Source of the DNA: Rhodoferax sp.
GTDB lineage: Bacteria; Pseudomonadota; Gammaproteobacteria; Burkholderiales; Burkholderiaceae_C
Direction: 5' to 3'
Length of the DNA: 5,654 nt
Assembly (NCBI GenBank): GCA_021737905.1
Contig: JAIPDA010000154.1
Location: 1-5,654 of the forward strand
The notes under the pieces were generated by a model. That model ran no database searches. It saw nothing but the letters and a program-made list of their open reading frames with translations, and was not told where the DNA came from. Each line of letters begins with the position of its first letter. Within the stretch, counting starts at the first letter, position 1. Positions 1 to 5,654 of this stretch are shown one piece after another. A program made the translations under genes and the position numbers.

Positions 1-403
1 CGTCAAACACGGTCAGCGCGTCTCGCACCGCACCGCGCAGCGGCTGCACGCCAGAGCGCGCAATTTGCGCCGCCTGCAAGGCGTTGAGGCAGCGCTTGGT
101 TTCGGGGAATCGCAGCCAGCACAGGCCATTGAACAAGTCGTGCAGGTTGTCTCGGGTGGGCACCTGGCGCGTGTCAAAAATAAATTGTTCGTAGGCCTGG
201 TCTGCCGGCAAAGCTGCCTGGGGCACAAAGTCCGGCATCCAAGGGAGCGACGCTGCGCCAGACGCTGACTGCCGGTGCAAAGCATTGAGCAGTTCTGCGA
301 CCGTGGCGCCAGCTGCCAGCATCGCGTCTACAGTGGCCGCTTCGGCGCGCCAGGGTGCCAGCCAGGGCTGCTGCCAGTCAGGCGCCTGGCCCAAGACGCT
401 CAC
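1..403 (-). CDS. DUF3025 family protein, 3' part cut off by the window edge
   Basis: The first 134 residues are visible; the C-terminus lies beyond the left edge. I translated this frame by hand from a GTG at 403-401. It is open throughout and contains the segment TRDNLHDLFNGLCWLRFP (about residues 83-100), followed by ETKRCLNALQAAQIAR and PLRGAVRDALTVFD. These match what I recall of DUF3025 proteins, which have no established biochemical function. The GTG start overlaps the pyrC stop codon by four bases (GTGA), so translation is probably coupled to pyrC; I see no strong independent ribosome binding site. Tryptophans cluster near the N-terminus (residues 10, 14, 18). No signal peptide or membrane segment is evident. 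DUF3025 genes next to pyrC are a pattern I recall from Comamonadaceae. Family assignment is fairly sure; function is unknown. The exact start is an inference, since there is no in-frame ATG before residue 28. Confidence 0.8.
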   Translation of the reverse strand, partial: MSVLGQAPDWQQPWLAPWRAEAATVDAMLAAGATVAELLNALHRQSASGAASLPWMPDFVPQAALPADQAYEQFIFDTRQVPTRDNLHDLFNGLCWLRFPETKRCLNALQAAQIARSGVQPLRGAVRDALTVFD

Positions 404-1455
404 ACCGGCGTCTCAACTTTCCAGGCCAGCGCTTCGCCGGAGCGCAGCGGCTTGAGCTCAGCCCCGCCAAAGGCAAAGCTCTCAGGCGGCGTCCAGCTTT
501 GGCGCTGGAGCGTGAGCGTGCCGGTGTTGCGCGGCAGGCCGTAAAAATCGGCGCCGTTGAAGCTGGCAAAGGCTTCGAGCTGGCCCAGCGCGCCGGCCGC
601 GTCAAAGGCTTCAGCGTACAGCTCCATGGCGGCATGCGCGGTGTAGCAGCCGGCGCAACCGCTGGCGTGTTCCTTGAGGTGCGCCGGGTGCGGCGCGCTG
701 TCGGTGCCCAGGAAAAAGCGCGCGTTGCCGCCGGTGGCCGCCTGGACCAGCGCCAGCCGGTGCTTTTCGCGCTTGAGTACGGGCAGGCAGTAGTAATGCG
801 GGCGGATGCCGCCGGTGAATATGGCGTTGCGGTTGTACAGCAGGTGGTGCGCCGTGATGGTGGCGCCGGTGAAGCGGTCCGCAGCCAGAACGTACTGCGC
901 GGCCTCCAGCGTGGTGATGTGCTCAAAAACGATTTTCAGCTCGGGGAAATCGCGGCGCAGCGGTATCAGATGCTGGTCGATGAACGCCGCCTCGCGGTCA
1001 AACAGGTCAATCTCGGGGCTGGTGACTTCGCCGTGCACCAGCAGCAGCATGCCGGCTTTTTGCATGGCTTCGAGCGTGGCGTAGGTCTTGCGCAGGTCAG
1101 TGACGCCGGCGTCGCTGTTGGTGGTGGCGCCCGCAGGGTACAACTTGGCGGCCACCACGCCGGCGTCTTTGGCGCGGCGGATCTCGTCTGCCGGCAGGTT
1201 GTCGGTCAGGTACAGCGTCATCAAGGGCTCAAAACTCACACCGGCCGGCACCGCCGCCTGGATACGTGCCTTGTAAGCCAGCGCCTGGGCGGCCGTGGTC
1301 ACGGGCGGGCGCAGGTTGGGCATGATGATGGCCCGGCCAAACTGGGCGGCCGTGTGCGGCACCACGGTGGCCAACGCGTCGCCGTCGCGCACATGCAAGT
1401 GCCAGTCGTCGGGGCGGGTGATGGTGAGGTGTTGGGTTCGGGTGTCAGTGCTCAT
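400..1455 (-). CDS. pyrC: Dihydroorotase (type II, PyrC)
   Basis: This cytosolic zinc enzyme of de novo pyrimidine synthesis interconverts N-carbamoyl-L-aspartate and L-dihydroorotate. At 351 residues it is close to the 348 of E. coli PyrC. The N-terminal RPDDWHLHVRDG carries the metal-binding His19 and His21 and the substrate-binding Arg23. Lys104 in AAKLYPAGATTNS is the expected carboxylated lysine bridging the two metals. His141 (LLVHGEV) and His179 (VFEHITT) are further metal ligands, and Asp252 (GTDSAPH) is the catalytic aspartate. All catalytic positions are intact. The ATG at 1455 places nine residues before the conserved strand, as in relatives; upstream there is only a weak GGGAC as ribosome binding site. 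The gene lies 27 nt after the LysR-type gene and overlaps the DUF3025 gene, so it is probably expressed from an upstream promoter. The placement behind a regulator and an exporter looks like chromosomal chance rather than a functional link. Confidence 0.97.
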   Translation of the reverse strand: MSTDTRTQHLTITRPDDWHLHVRDGDALATVVPHTAAQFGRAIIMPNLRPPVTTAAQALAYKARIQAAVPAGVSFEPLMTLYLTDNLPADEIRRAKDAGVVAAKLYPAGATTNSDAGVTDLRKTYATLEAMQKAGMLLLVHGEVTSPEIDLFDREAAFIDQHLIPLRRDFPELKIVFEHITTLEAAQYVLAADRFTGATITAHHLLYNRNAIFTGGIRPHYYCLPVLKREKHRLALVQAATGGNARFFLGTDSAPHPAHLKEHASGCAGCYTAHAAMELYAEAFDAAGALGQLEAFASFNGADFYGLPRNTGTLTLQRQSWTPPESFAFGGAELKPLRSGEALAWKVETPV

Positions 1456-1482
1456 GCGGCCATTGTCCCAAAAACAGCGCTG

Positions 1483-2445
1483 CTAGCGCGGCCCGGGTCG
1501 GGCAGGCACGCGAGCGGGCTGGGCGGCCTTGGGCACGGGCTGCGCTTGCAGGTAGTTCCACAAGGCTTGCGCCAGACTTTTGGGGGCGGCCTTGCCGCCG
1601 GGGCGCTCGCGGTAAATGCGCACTTCCATCAACATGTCCAGGCCGGCGCCGGCGCTGACCAGCTTTTTGGCGCGCACTTCTTTTTTGACGGCGCTGAGCG
1701 GTAAAAAAGCGATGCCATGACCTTCGAGTGCCATCGCCTTCAAGCCCTCGGCCATGTCGGTTTCGTAAACACGGTCCAAATGGATAGCGGTGCTCGACTG
1801 CTTGAGCAGCATGTCCACCACACGGCCCAGGTAAGCGCCGGGCGCGTAGCCCAGGTAAGGCAGCGGCTGAGCAGCCTGCCCCGGCAGCGAATAAAGGGGC
1901 TTGCCATCGGCGGCCGGTTTGACATAGGGCGCCAGCAGTTCCTGCCCCAGCGTGAGCATCTCGTAGCGGCCAGGGTCCAGCTGAAAGGGCTGCGAGTCAT
2001 GGTGGTAGGCGATCAGCAAATCACAGCTGCCTTCAACCAGACGCATCACCGCGTCATGCACATTGAGCGCGATCAGCCGGCTTTTGAGCGGGCCGAATTT
2101 ATCGCTCAGGCTGCTGACCCAGGCCGGAAAGAAAGTGAAGGCCAGGGTGTGCGGCACCGCAAACTCGACCACATCCTGCCCGGCCGCCGTGTGACCGCGC
2201 AGCATGGCGCGCGTTGACTGCAGGCCTTGCAGCATGTCCAGCGACTGCGCGTAAAGCGTTTCACCCGCCAGGGTGAGCCGCGTGGGGTAAGAACTGCGGT
2301 CCACCAGGTCCGTGCCGGCCCAGGCCTCCAAAGCCTGAATGCGCCGCGAAAAAGCCGGTTGCGTGACGTGGCGCAACTGCGCCGAACGGCTGAAACTGCG
2401 GGTTTCAGCCAGGCTGACGAAATCTTCCAACCATTTGGTTTCCAT
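1483..2445 (-). CDS. LysR-type transcriptional regulator, HypT (YjiE)-like
   Basis: A 320-residue LysR-type regulator. Residues 1-62 form the winged helix-turn-helix (METKWLEDFVSLAETRSFSR, TQPAFSRRIQALE); about 90-300 form the effector-binding domain. Against recalled E. coli HypT, the hypochlorite-responsive regulator, it shares ETKWL-DF, the QPAFSRRI-ALE core, the D-AV--L-EG segment near 131-139, Y-GR near 205-208 and EGHGIAFLP (241-249) in place of DGCGIAWLP. I therefore place it near HypT rather than in other LysR groups. Of the three HypT methionines reported to be oxidised, only the equivalent of Met230 (here Met231) is kept; the positions of Met123 and Met206 are Leu113 and Leu206. The last 18 residues are a Pro/Ala/Arg tail. 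It is colinear with the exporter upstream (29 nt gap), whereas LysR genes often diverge from their targets. The target genes are unknown. The ATG at 2445 starts at the conserved ETKWL; no clear Shine-Dalgarno is visible. Confidence 0.88.
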   Translation of the reverse strand: METKWLEDFVSLAETRSFSRSAQLRHVTQPAFSRRIQALEAWAGTDLVDRSSYPTRLTLAGETLYAQSLDMLQGLQSTRAMLRGHTAAGQDVVEFAVPHTLAFTFFPAWVSSLSDKFGPLKSRLIALNVHDAVMRLVEGSCDLLIAYHHDSQPFQLDPGRYEMLTLGQELLAPYVKPAADGKPLYSLPGQAAQPLPYLGYAPGAYLGRVVDMLLKQSSTAIHLDRVYETDMAEGLKAMALEGHGIAFLPLSAVKKEVRAKKLVSAGAGLDMLMEVRIYRERPGGKAAPKSLAQALWNYLQAQPVPKAAQPARVPARPGPR

Positions 2446-2474
2446 GACGCTGATTATTACGGCACAAGGGCGGC

Positions 2475-4364
2475 TCAGGCCTCGTCATGCCCTTGCTGCT
2501 GCAAGGCCCACATCTGGGCGTAGCGTCCATCCTGGGCCAGCAAGCCGGCATGTGTGCCGCGCTCAATGATGCGACCGGCGTCCATCACCAGAATCTCGTG
2601 GGCATCAACGACGGTCGAAAGCCGGTGGGCGATGACCAGCGTGGTCTTGTTTTGCGCCGCGGTGCGCAGCTCGGCCTGGATGGCGCGCTCATTGGCCGAG
2701 TCCAGCGCCGAAGTGGCTTCGTCAAAAATCACCACCGGCGGGTCTTTGAGCAAGGTGCGGGCAATCGCCACGCGCTGCTTTTCGCCACCCGAGAGCTTGA
2801 GGCCGCGCTCACCCACCATGGTGGCGTAGCCCTTGGGCGTGGCGCTGATGAAGTCATGAATGCGCGCGGCGCGGGCGGCCTCTTCAACCTGCTCGCGGCT
2901 GGCGCCGGGCTGGCCGTAGGCGATGTTGTATTCGACCGTGTCATTGAACAACACCGTGTCTTGCGGCACGATGCCAATGGCCTGGCGCACACTGGCCTGG
3001 GTCACCTGCTTGATGTCTTGGCCTGCAATGGTGATGCGCCCGCCTTCCTGCGGATTGCTGACGTCGTAAAACCTGTAGAGCAGCCGCGCCAGCGTGGACT
3101 TGCCCGCGCCCGAGGAACCCACCACCGCCACGGTCTTGCCCGAGGGAATTTCAAAGCTCAGGTGGTGCAGGATGGGACGGCTGGGCTCGTACGCAAAGCT
3201 GACGTTTTCAAAGCGCACCGTGGCGTCATGCGCCAAGTCGCCCGCCACGCCGGCAGTGCCCGCCGGCTTGGCCACCACCAGCGGCAGCGCGCCCGGCACA
3301 TCGGCGATCTCACGCTCTTTTTCCATCAGATTGAACATCTTGTCCAGGTCGGTCAGGCTTTGCTTGATCTCACGGTAGATCACGCCCAGAAAGCCCAGCG
3401 GAATGTAGAGCTGGATCATGAAAGCGTTGACCATCACCAGGTCGCCCAGCGTCATGCGGCCATCGACCACGCCCTGGGTGGCGCGCCAGAGCATGACCAC
3501 CAAGCCAATGGCAATGATGAGTTGCTGGCCGGTGTTGAGCAGGCTCAGCGTGCGCTGGCTCTTGACGGCGGCGCGCCGGTAGCGCTCCAGGTTTTCGTCG
3601 TAACGCCGGGCTTCAAAAGCCTCGTTGTTGAAATACTTGACGGTTTCGTAGTTCAGCAGCGAGTCGATGGCGCGGCTGTGCGCCGACGAATCCAGCTCGT
3701 TCATCTGCTTTCTAAATTGCGTGCGCCATTCGGTCACGGTCACCGTGAAGGCGATGTAAAAAATCAGCGCAATGATGGTGATGCCGGCAAACCAGACGTC
3801 AAACTTGACGGCCAGCAGGCTGAGCACCAGCGTGACCTCGATCAGCGTCGGGATGATGCTGTAGAGCGAATAGGAGATGAGCGAGTGCACGCCGCGCGTA
3901 CCGCGCTCGATGTCGCGCGTCATGCCGCCCGTCTGGCGTTCCAGGTGAAAGCGCAGGCTCAGCGCATGCAGGTGCTCAAAAACTTCCAGCGAAATGCGCC
4001 GCGCCGCGCCCTCGGTGGCCTTGGCAAACACCAGCTCGCGCAGCTCAGTGAACAGCGAGGTGGACAGGCGCAACAGGCCATAGGCCAGCAGCAGCGCCAC
4101 CGGCACCACCAGCACCGCCTGCACGTCGCCGGGCTTGAAGCTCATGGTGTCGACCAGGTCTTTGAGCAGCAGCGGCACGCCGACATTGGCCACCTTGGCG
4201 CCCACCATGAATGTCAGCGCTGCGACAACGCGCCACTTGTAGGCCCACAGGTAAGGAAAAAGCCGCTTGAGCGTGTCCATGTCAGAGCGCGGCGGCCGGG
4301 GCGGCTGGCTGGCAGAAGTTTCGGCCGGCAGAGTCAAACTATCTGGGGATGCTCGAGAGCGCAT
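2475..4364 (-). CDS. ABC exporter, Atm1/HMT-type half-transporter (fused membrane and ATPase domains)
   Basis: An inner-membrane half-transporter that should work as a homodimer. With the start at 4364 it has 629 residues. A membrane domain of six predicted helices (roughly 44-67, 84-103, 165-186, 192-209, 279-293, 308-330) precedes the ATPase domain. The ATPase carries Walker A GSSGAGKST (416-424), Q-loop Gln468, signature LSGGEKQR (524-531), Walker B VVIFDE (544-549), D-loop SALD (552-555) and H-loop His580, all intact. NYETVKYFNNE (238-248) and FNDTVEYNIAYG are hallmarks of the Atm1 group, whose members export glutathione-linked compounds and, in some bacteria, give heavy-metal tolerance; the substrate here is unproven. 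An open frame continues up to 4562, but that would overlap the divergent thioesterase. ATG 4364 (MRSRASPDS) and ATG 4280 (MDTLKRLF) are both plausible starts, and neither has a clear ribosome binding site. The linker before the ATPase (about 362-380, Ala/Gly-rich) seems longer than usual. Confidence 0.93.
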   Translation of the reverse strand: MRSRASPDSLTLPAETSASQPPRPPRSDMDTLKRLFPYLWAYKWRVVAALTFMVGAKVANVGVPLLLKDLVDTMSFKPGDVQAVLVVPVALLLAYGLLRLSTSLFTELRELVFAKATEGAARRISLEVFEHLHALSLRFHLERQTGGMTRDIERGTRGVHSLISYSLYSIIPTLIEVTLVLSLLAVKFDVWFAGITIIALIFYIAFTVTVTEWRTQFRKQMNELDSSAHSRAIDSLLNYETVKYFNNEAFEARRYDENLERYRRAAVKSQRTLSLLNTGQQLIIAIGLVVMLWRATQGVVDGRMTLGDLVMVNAFMIQLYIPLGFLGVIYREIKQSLTDLDKMFNLMEKEREIADVPGALPLVVAKPAGTAGVAGDLAHDATVRFENVSFAYEPSRPILHHLSFEIPSGKTVAVVGSSGAGKSTLARLLYRFYDVSNPQEGGRITIAGQDIKQVTQASVRQAIGIVPQDTVLFNDTVEYNIAYGQPGASREQVEEAARAARIHDFISATPKGYATMVGERGLKLSGGEKQRVAIARTLLKDPPVVIFDEATSALDSANERAIQAELRTAAQNKTTLVIAHRLSTVVDAHEILVMDAGRIIERGTHAGLLAQDGRYAQMWALQQQGHDEA

Positions 4365-4416
4365 GAAGGACAATCGTGAAATACAAAAAACTGAACTTAA
4401 CCGAGAGATTGTGCCT
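4365..4416. promoter_or_regulatory. Divergent intergenic region between the exporter and the YciA-like gene
   Basis: These 52 bases separate two divergent genes and are AT-richer than their surroundings, with an A-run at 4385-4390. Promoters for both directions should lie here or just inside the neighbouring coding sequence. I looked for paired -35/-10 boxes on both strands and found none I would defend. If the exporter starts at 4280, the region widens to 136 bases. Confidence 0.4.
4403..4407 (+). promoter_or_regulatory. Ribosome binding site of the YciA-like thioesterase
   Basis: GAGAG lies nine bases before the ATG at 4417. It decides the start: the in-frame GTG at 4411 would be only three bases from this motif, and the longer open frame reaching back to 4267 would overlap the exporter gene. 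Confidence 0.6.
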
Positions 4417-4854
4417 ATGTCTTCTGAATCAAGTACCCCGGGATCCGACAAGCTCAGTCTGCCGGCCGACAAGGAGTTGGTGCTCAAGGTCATCCCGATG
4501 CCGGCGGACTGCAATGCCAACGGTGATATTTTCGGCGGCTGGGTCATGGCCCAGGTCGACATGGCCGGCTCAGTCCTGCCGGCGCGTTACGTCAACGGCC
4601 GCATGGCCACAGTGGCGGTGAACCAGTTCATCTTCAAACAACCTGTGAAGGTGGGCGACATACTGTCATTTTTTGCGGAGGTCACCCGCATCGGCAACAC
4701 CTCCATCACTGTGCAGGTGGAGGTGTATGCAGAACGCTTTCGCGCGCAGGGCCGCTACATCAAAGTCACTGAAGCCAGCCTGACTTATGTGGCCATCGGC
4801 GATGACGGCAAGCCCCGCCCGATTGACAAGCCGGGCAACAAGCCGGCCCAGTGA
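4417..4854 (+). CDS. Acyl-CoA thioesterase, YciA-like hot-dog fold
   Basis: A 145-residue cytosolic enzyme that should hydrolyse acyl-CoA thioesters to free acid and CoA. The segment MPADCNANGDIFGGWVMAQ (28-46) closely matches the YciA family core (MPADTNANGDIFGGW in E. coli). Asp48 aligns with the catalytic Asp44 of Haemophilus influenzae YciA. The remaining hot-dog strands follow (VAVNQFIFKQPVKVGD, then SITVQVEVYAERF), with a conserved TEASLTYVAI-DDGKPRP end. Length and architecture are normal for the single-domain family; YciA-type enzymes are hexamers of broad acyl-chain preference. The ATG at 4417 has a good GAGAG ribosome binding site nine bases upstream. It is divergent from the ABC exporter and converges on the YigI-like thioesterase gene, its only close functional neighbour. 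A symbol is withheld because orthology to yciA cannot be tested here. Confidence 0.93.
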   Translation: MSSESSTPGSDKLSLPADKELVLKVIPMPADCNANGDIFGGWVMAQVDMAGSVLPARYVNGRMATVAVNQFIFKQPVKVGDILSFFAEVTRIGNTSITVQVEVYAERFRAQGRYIKVTEASLTYVAIGDDGKPRPIDKPGNKPAQ

Positions 4855-4868
4855 GCCCGGCAGCCGGG
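4831..4868. terminator. Possible GC-rich hairpin between convergent genes
   Basis: Just after the YciA-like stop, CCCGG (4856-4860), loop CAG and CCGGG (4864-4868) can form a five-pair hairpin. Alternatively CCGGGC (4831-4836) can pair with GCCCGG (4855-4860). No T-run follows on either strand, so this is not a standard intrinsic terminator. Its place in the 21-base gap between convergent stops is the main argument for a role. Confidence 0.25.
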
Positions 4869-4875
4869 GCCAGCA

Positions 4876-5370
4876 TCAGGAGACGATGTAAACCCCTGAG
4901 CCCACTGCCAGCAGTTGGCCGTCGGCGCCATGAAAGGCCATGCGCGTGTTGGCCACCCGCGAGCCCACGCGCAAGACCTCGGCATGCATTTCAAAATGCT
5001 CACTGATGCCGGGGCGCAGGTAGTCAATGCGCAAGTCGATGGTGCCCAGTTTGGCAAAACGCTGCAAGCGCAGCGCCGGCGCTTCATCCATGTGGCGCGC
5101 GCCCTGGGCAGCCAGCACGGCCAGACCGCCCAGCGTGTCCAGCGAAGCGCTGATCACGCCGCCATGCACCCGGTTGTATGCTGCATGACCGATCAGATCA
5201 TCCCGCATGGCCAGGCTGGCGCTCACGCGTTCAGGCTTGATCGAGACGATCTTCAGACCGAGCAATCGATTAAAAACAATTTTTTCTTCAAACAGCTCAG
5301 TCAGGCCGCGAATGTATTCAGGCTCTAAAACGACAGGGGTGGCCGGCGCGGCCTTTTTCTGGAATGTCAT
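4876..5370 (-). CDS. YigI/PaaI-like hot-dog thioesterase
   Basis: A 164-residue hot-dog protein, likely an acyl-CoA thioesterase. The motif VHGGVISASLDTLGG (68-82) has the PaaI-type HGG followed by the expected catalytic Asp78. The stretch KLGTIDLRIDYLRPG (107-121) and the N-terminal FNRLLGLKI (33-41) match what I recall of E. coli YigI (MGTIDLRVDYLRPG, FNRALGMEL), so I put it in the YigI subgroup rather than with phenylacetate-pathway PaaI. YigI-type proteins act on acyl-CoAs of medium to long chain; the substrate here is not shown. The first 18 residues are a variable, Ala/Pro-containing extension with no signal-peptide character. It follows the enoyl-CoA hydratase gene by 34 nt on the same strand, so the two are probably cotranscribed, and it ends 21 nt from the convergent YciA-like gene. 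The ATG at 5370 has no clear ribosome binding site. Confidence 0.9.
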   Translation of the reverse strand: MTFQKKAAPATPVVLEPEYIRGLTELFEEKIVFNRLLGLKIVSIKPERVSASLAMRDDLIGHAAYNRVHGGVISASLDTLGGLAVLAAQGARHMDEAPALRLQRFAKLGTIDLRIDYLRPGISEHFEMHAEVLRVGSRVANTRMAFHGADGQLLAVGSGVYIVS

Positions 5371-5404
5371 TCACACATTGTGGCTGAGCGCTTGGGGCGC
5401 GGTT

Positions 5405-5654
5405 TCAGAGCTTGGCAAAGTCCGGCCGGCGCTTTTCCACGAAGGCAGTGAAGGCTTCACGCGCCGCTGGTTCGCGCAGCATGCGGCCAAAGCTGCTGAT
5501 CTCTTCGGCAATGCGCCCGGCGACCACGGGGGCGTTGCTCATTTTCACCACGCGCTTGGTTTCCAGCAGCGAGGACAGCGCCTTGGCCGCCAGTTTTTGT
5601 GCCTGCATTTGCGCCAGCGCGTTGGCTTCGGCCGGCGGCACGATGCGGTTGATC
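5405..5654 (-). CDS. Enoyl-CoA hydratase/isomerase family protein, C-terminal end only
   Basis: Only the last 82 residues are inside the window; the frame stays open to the right edge, so the 5' part lies outside. It begins INRIVPPAEANALAQMQAQK, the familiar turn of crotonase-fold proteins where V/I-N-x-V-V-P is followed by a helix of Ala/Lys-rich sequence (KLAAKALSSLLETKRVVK). It ends with the typical REAFTAFVEKRRPDFAKL tail (EA--AF-EKR-PDF). Catalytic residues of the crotonase fold lie in the missing part, so hydratase cannot be told from isomerase or another crotonase activity. A GTG at 5641 is an internal valine codon, not a start. The gene is followed after 34 nt by the YigI-like thioesterase, which supports a shared role in acyl-CoA metabolism, likely fatty-acid or aromatic-acid degradation (inference). 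Confidence 0.9.
   Translation of the reverse strand, partial: INRIVPPAEANALAQMQAQKLAAKALSSLLETKRVVKMSNAPVVAGRIAEEISSFGRMLREPAAREAFTAFVEKRRPDFAKL

Noticed and set aside
355..1704. 449-codon open frame on the plus strand opposite pyrC and part of the LysR-type gene
   Set aside because: It spans two confidently identified opposite-strand genes and their junction; the composition is biased and there is no family signal.
2487..4379. 630-codon open frame on the plus strand opposite the ABC exporter
   Set aside because: It is antisense to a gene with every ABC motif intact. Its translation is His/Gln/Arg/Gly-rich with no recognisable domain, as expected for the shadow of a GC-rich gene.
4365..4416. 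Candidate promoter boxes such as TTGATT (minus strand, just inside the thioesterase gene) and TACAAA (plus strand)
   Set aside because: No partner box lies at an acceptable 16-18 base spacing, so I do not call a specific promoter.
4267..4416. N-terminal extension of the YciA-like thioesterase back to an ATG at 4267
   Set aside because: The extension overlaps the exporter's 5' end, has no resemblance to the family, and the ATG at 4417 has a well-placed GAGAG.
4432..4446. GTACCCCGGGATCC resembles a cloning polylinker (SmaI next to BamHI)
   Set aside because: The base order differs from the common pUC polylinker, and the bases encode in-frame STPGSD of the thioesterase N-terminus with normal sequence on both sides. 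Chance in GC-rich DNA.
5371..5404. Short GCGC inverted repeat between the hydratase and YigI-like genes
   Set aside because: Only about four pairs and no T-run; too weak for a terminator, and the two genes look cotranscribed.

Overview
The window is GC-rich, gene-dense chromosomal DNA from a proteobacterium. The protein set (type II dihydroorotase followed by a DUF3025 gene, an Atm1-type ABC exporter, and YciA-like and YigI-like thioesterases) and the style of the residues suggest a betaproteobacterium, probably Burkholderiales/Comamonadaceae. That placement is inferred from recalled family resemblance, not from a search. I see no rRNA, tRNA, CRISPR array, insertion sequence or phage gene, and no stretch of more than about 60 bases lacks a gene.

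Left block (1-4364, all on the minus strand, so read right to left). An Atm1/HMT-type ABC half-transporter is followed by a LysR-type regulator resembling the hypochlorite-responsive HypT (YjiE) group, then pyrC (dihydroorotase), then a DUF3025 gene that runs off the left edge. The gaps are 29, 27 and -4 nt, so the four genes could be one transcription unit. The pyrC/DUF3025 junction overlaps at GTGA, which suggests translational coupling.

Middle (4365-4416). A short divergent intergenic region separates the exporter from a plus-strand YciA-like acyl-CoA thioesterase (4417-4854). The two must share or interleave promoters here, unless the exporter really starts further inside, at 4280.

Right block (4876-5654, minus strand). 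The C-terminal end of an enoyl-CoA hydratase/isomerase enters from the right edge, followed after 34 nt by a YigI/PaaI-like hot-dog thioesterase. This pair converges on the YciA-like gene with only 21 nt between the stops. Two hot-dog thioesterases of different subfamilies thus lie tail to tail beside an enoyl-CoA hydratase, pointing to acyl-CoA turnover.

Most of the window is ordinary housekeeping and accessory metabolism. I found no evidence for a wholly new system. The points worth a second look are the colinear Atm1-exporter/HypT-like regulator pair, the loss of two of the three HypT sensor methionines, and the uncertain exporter start.
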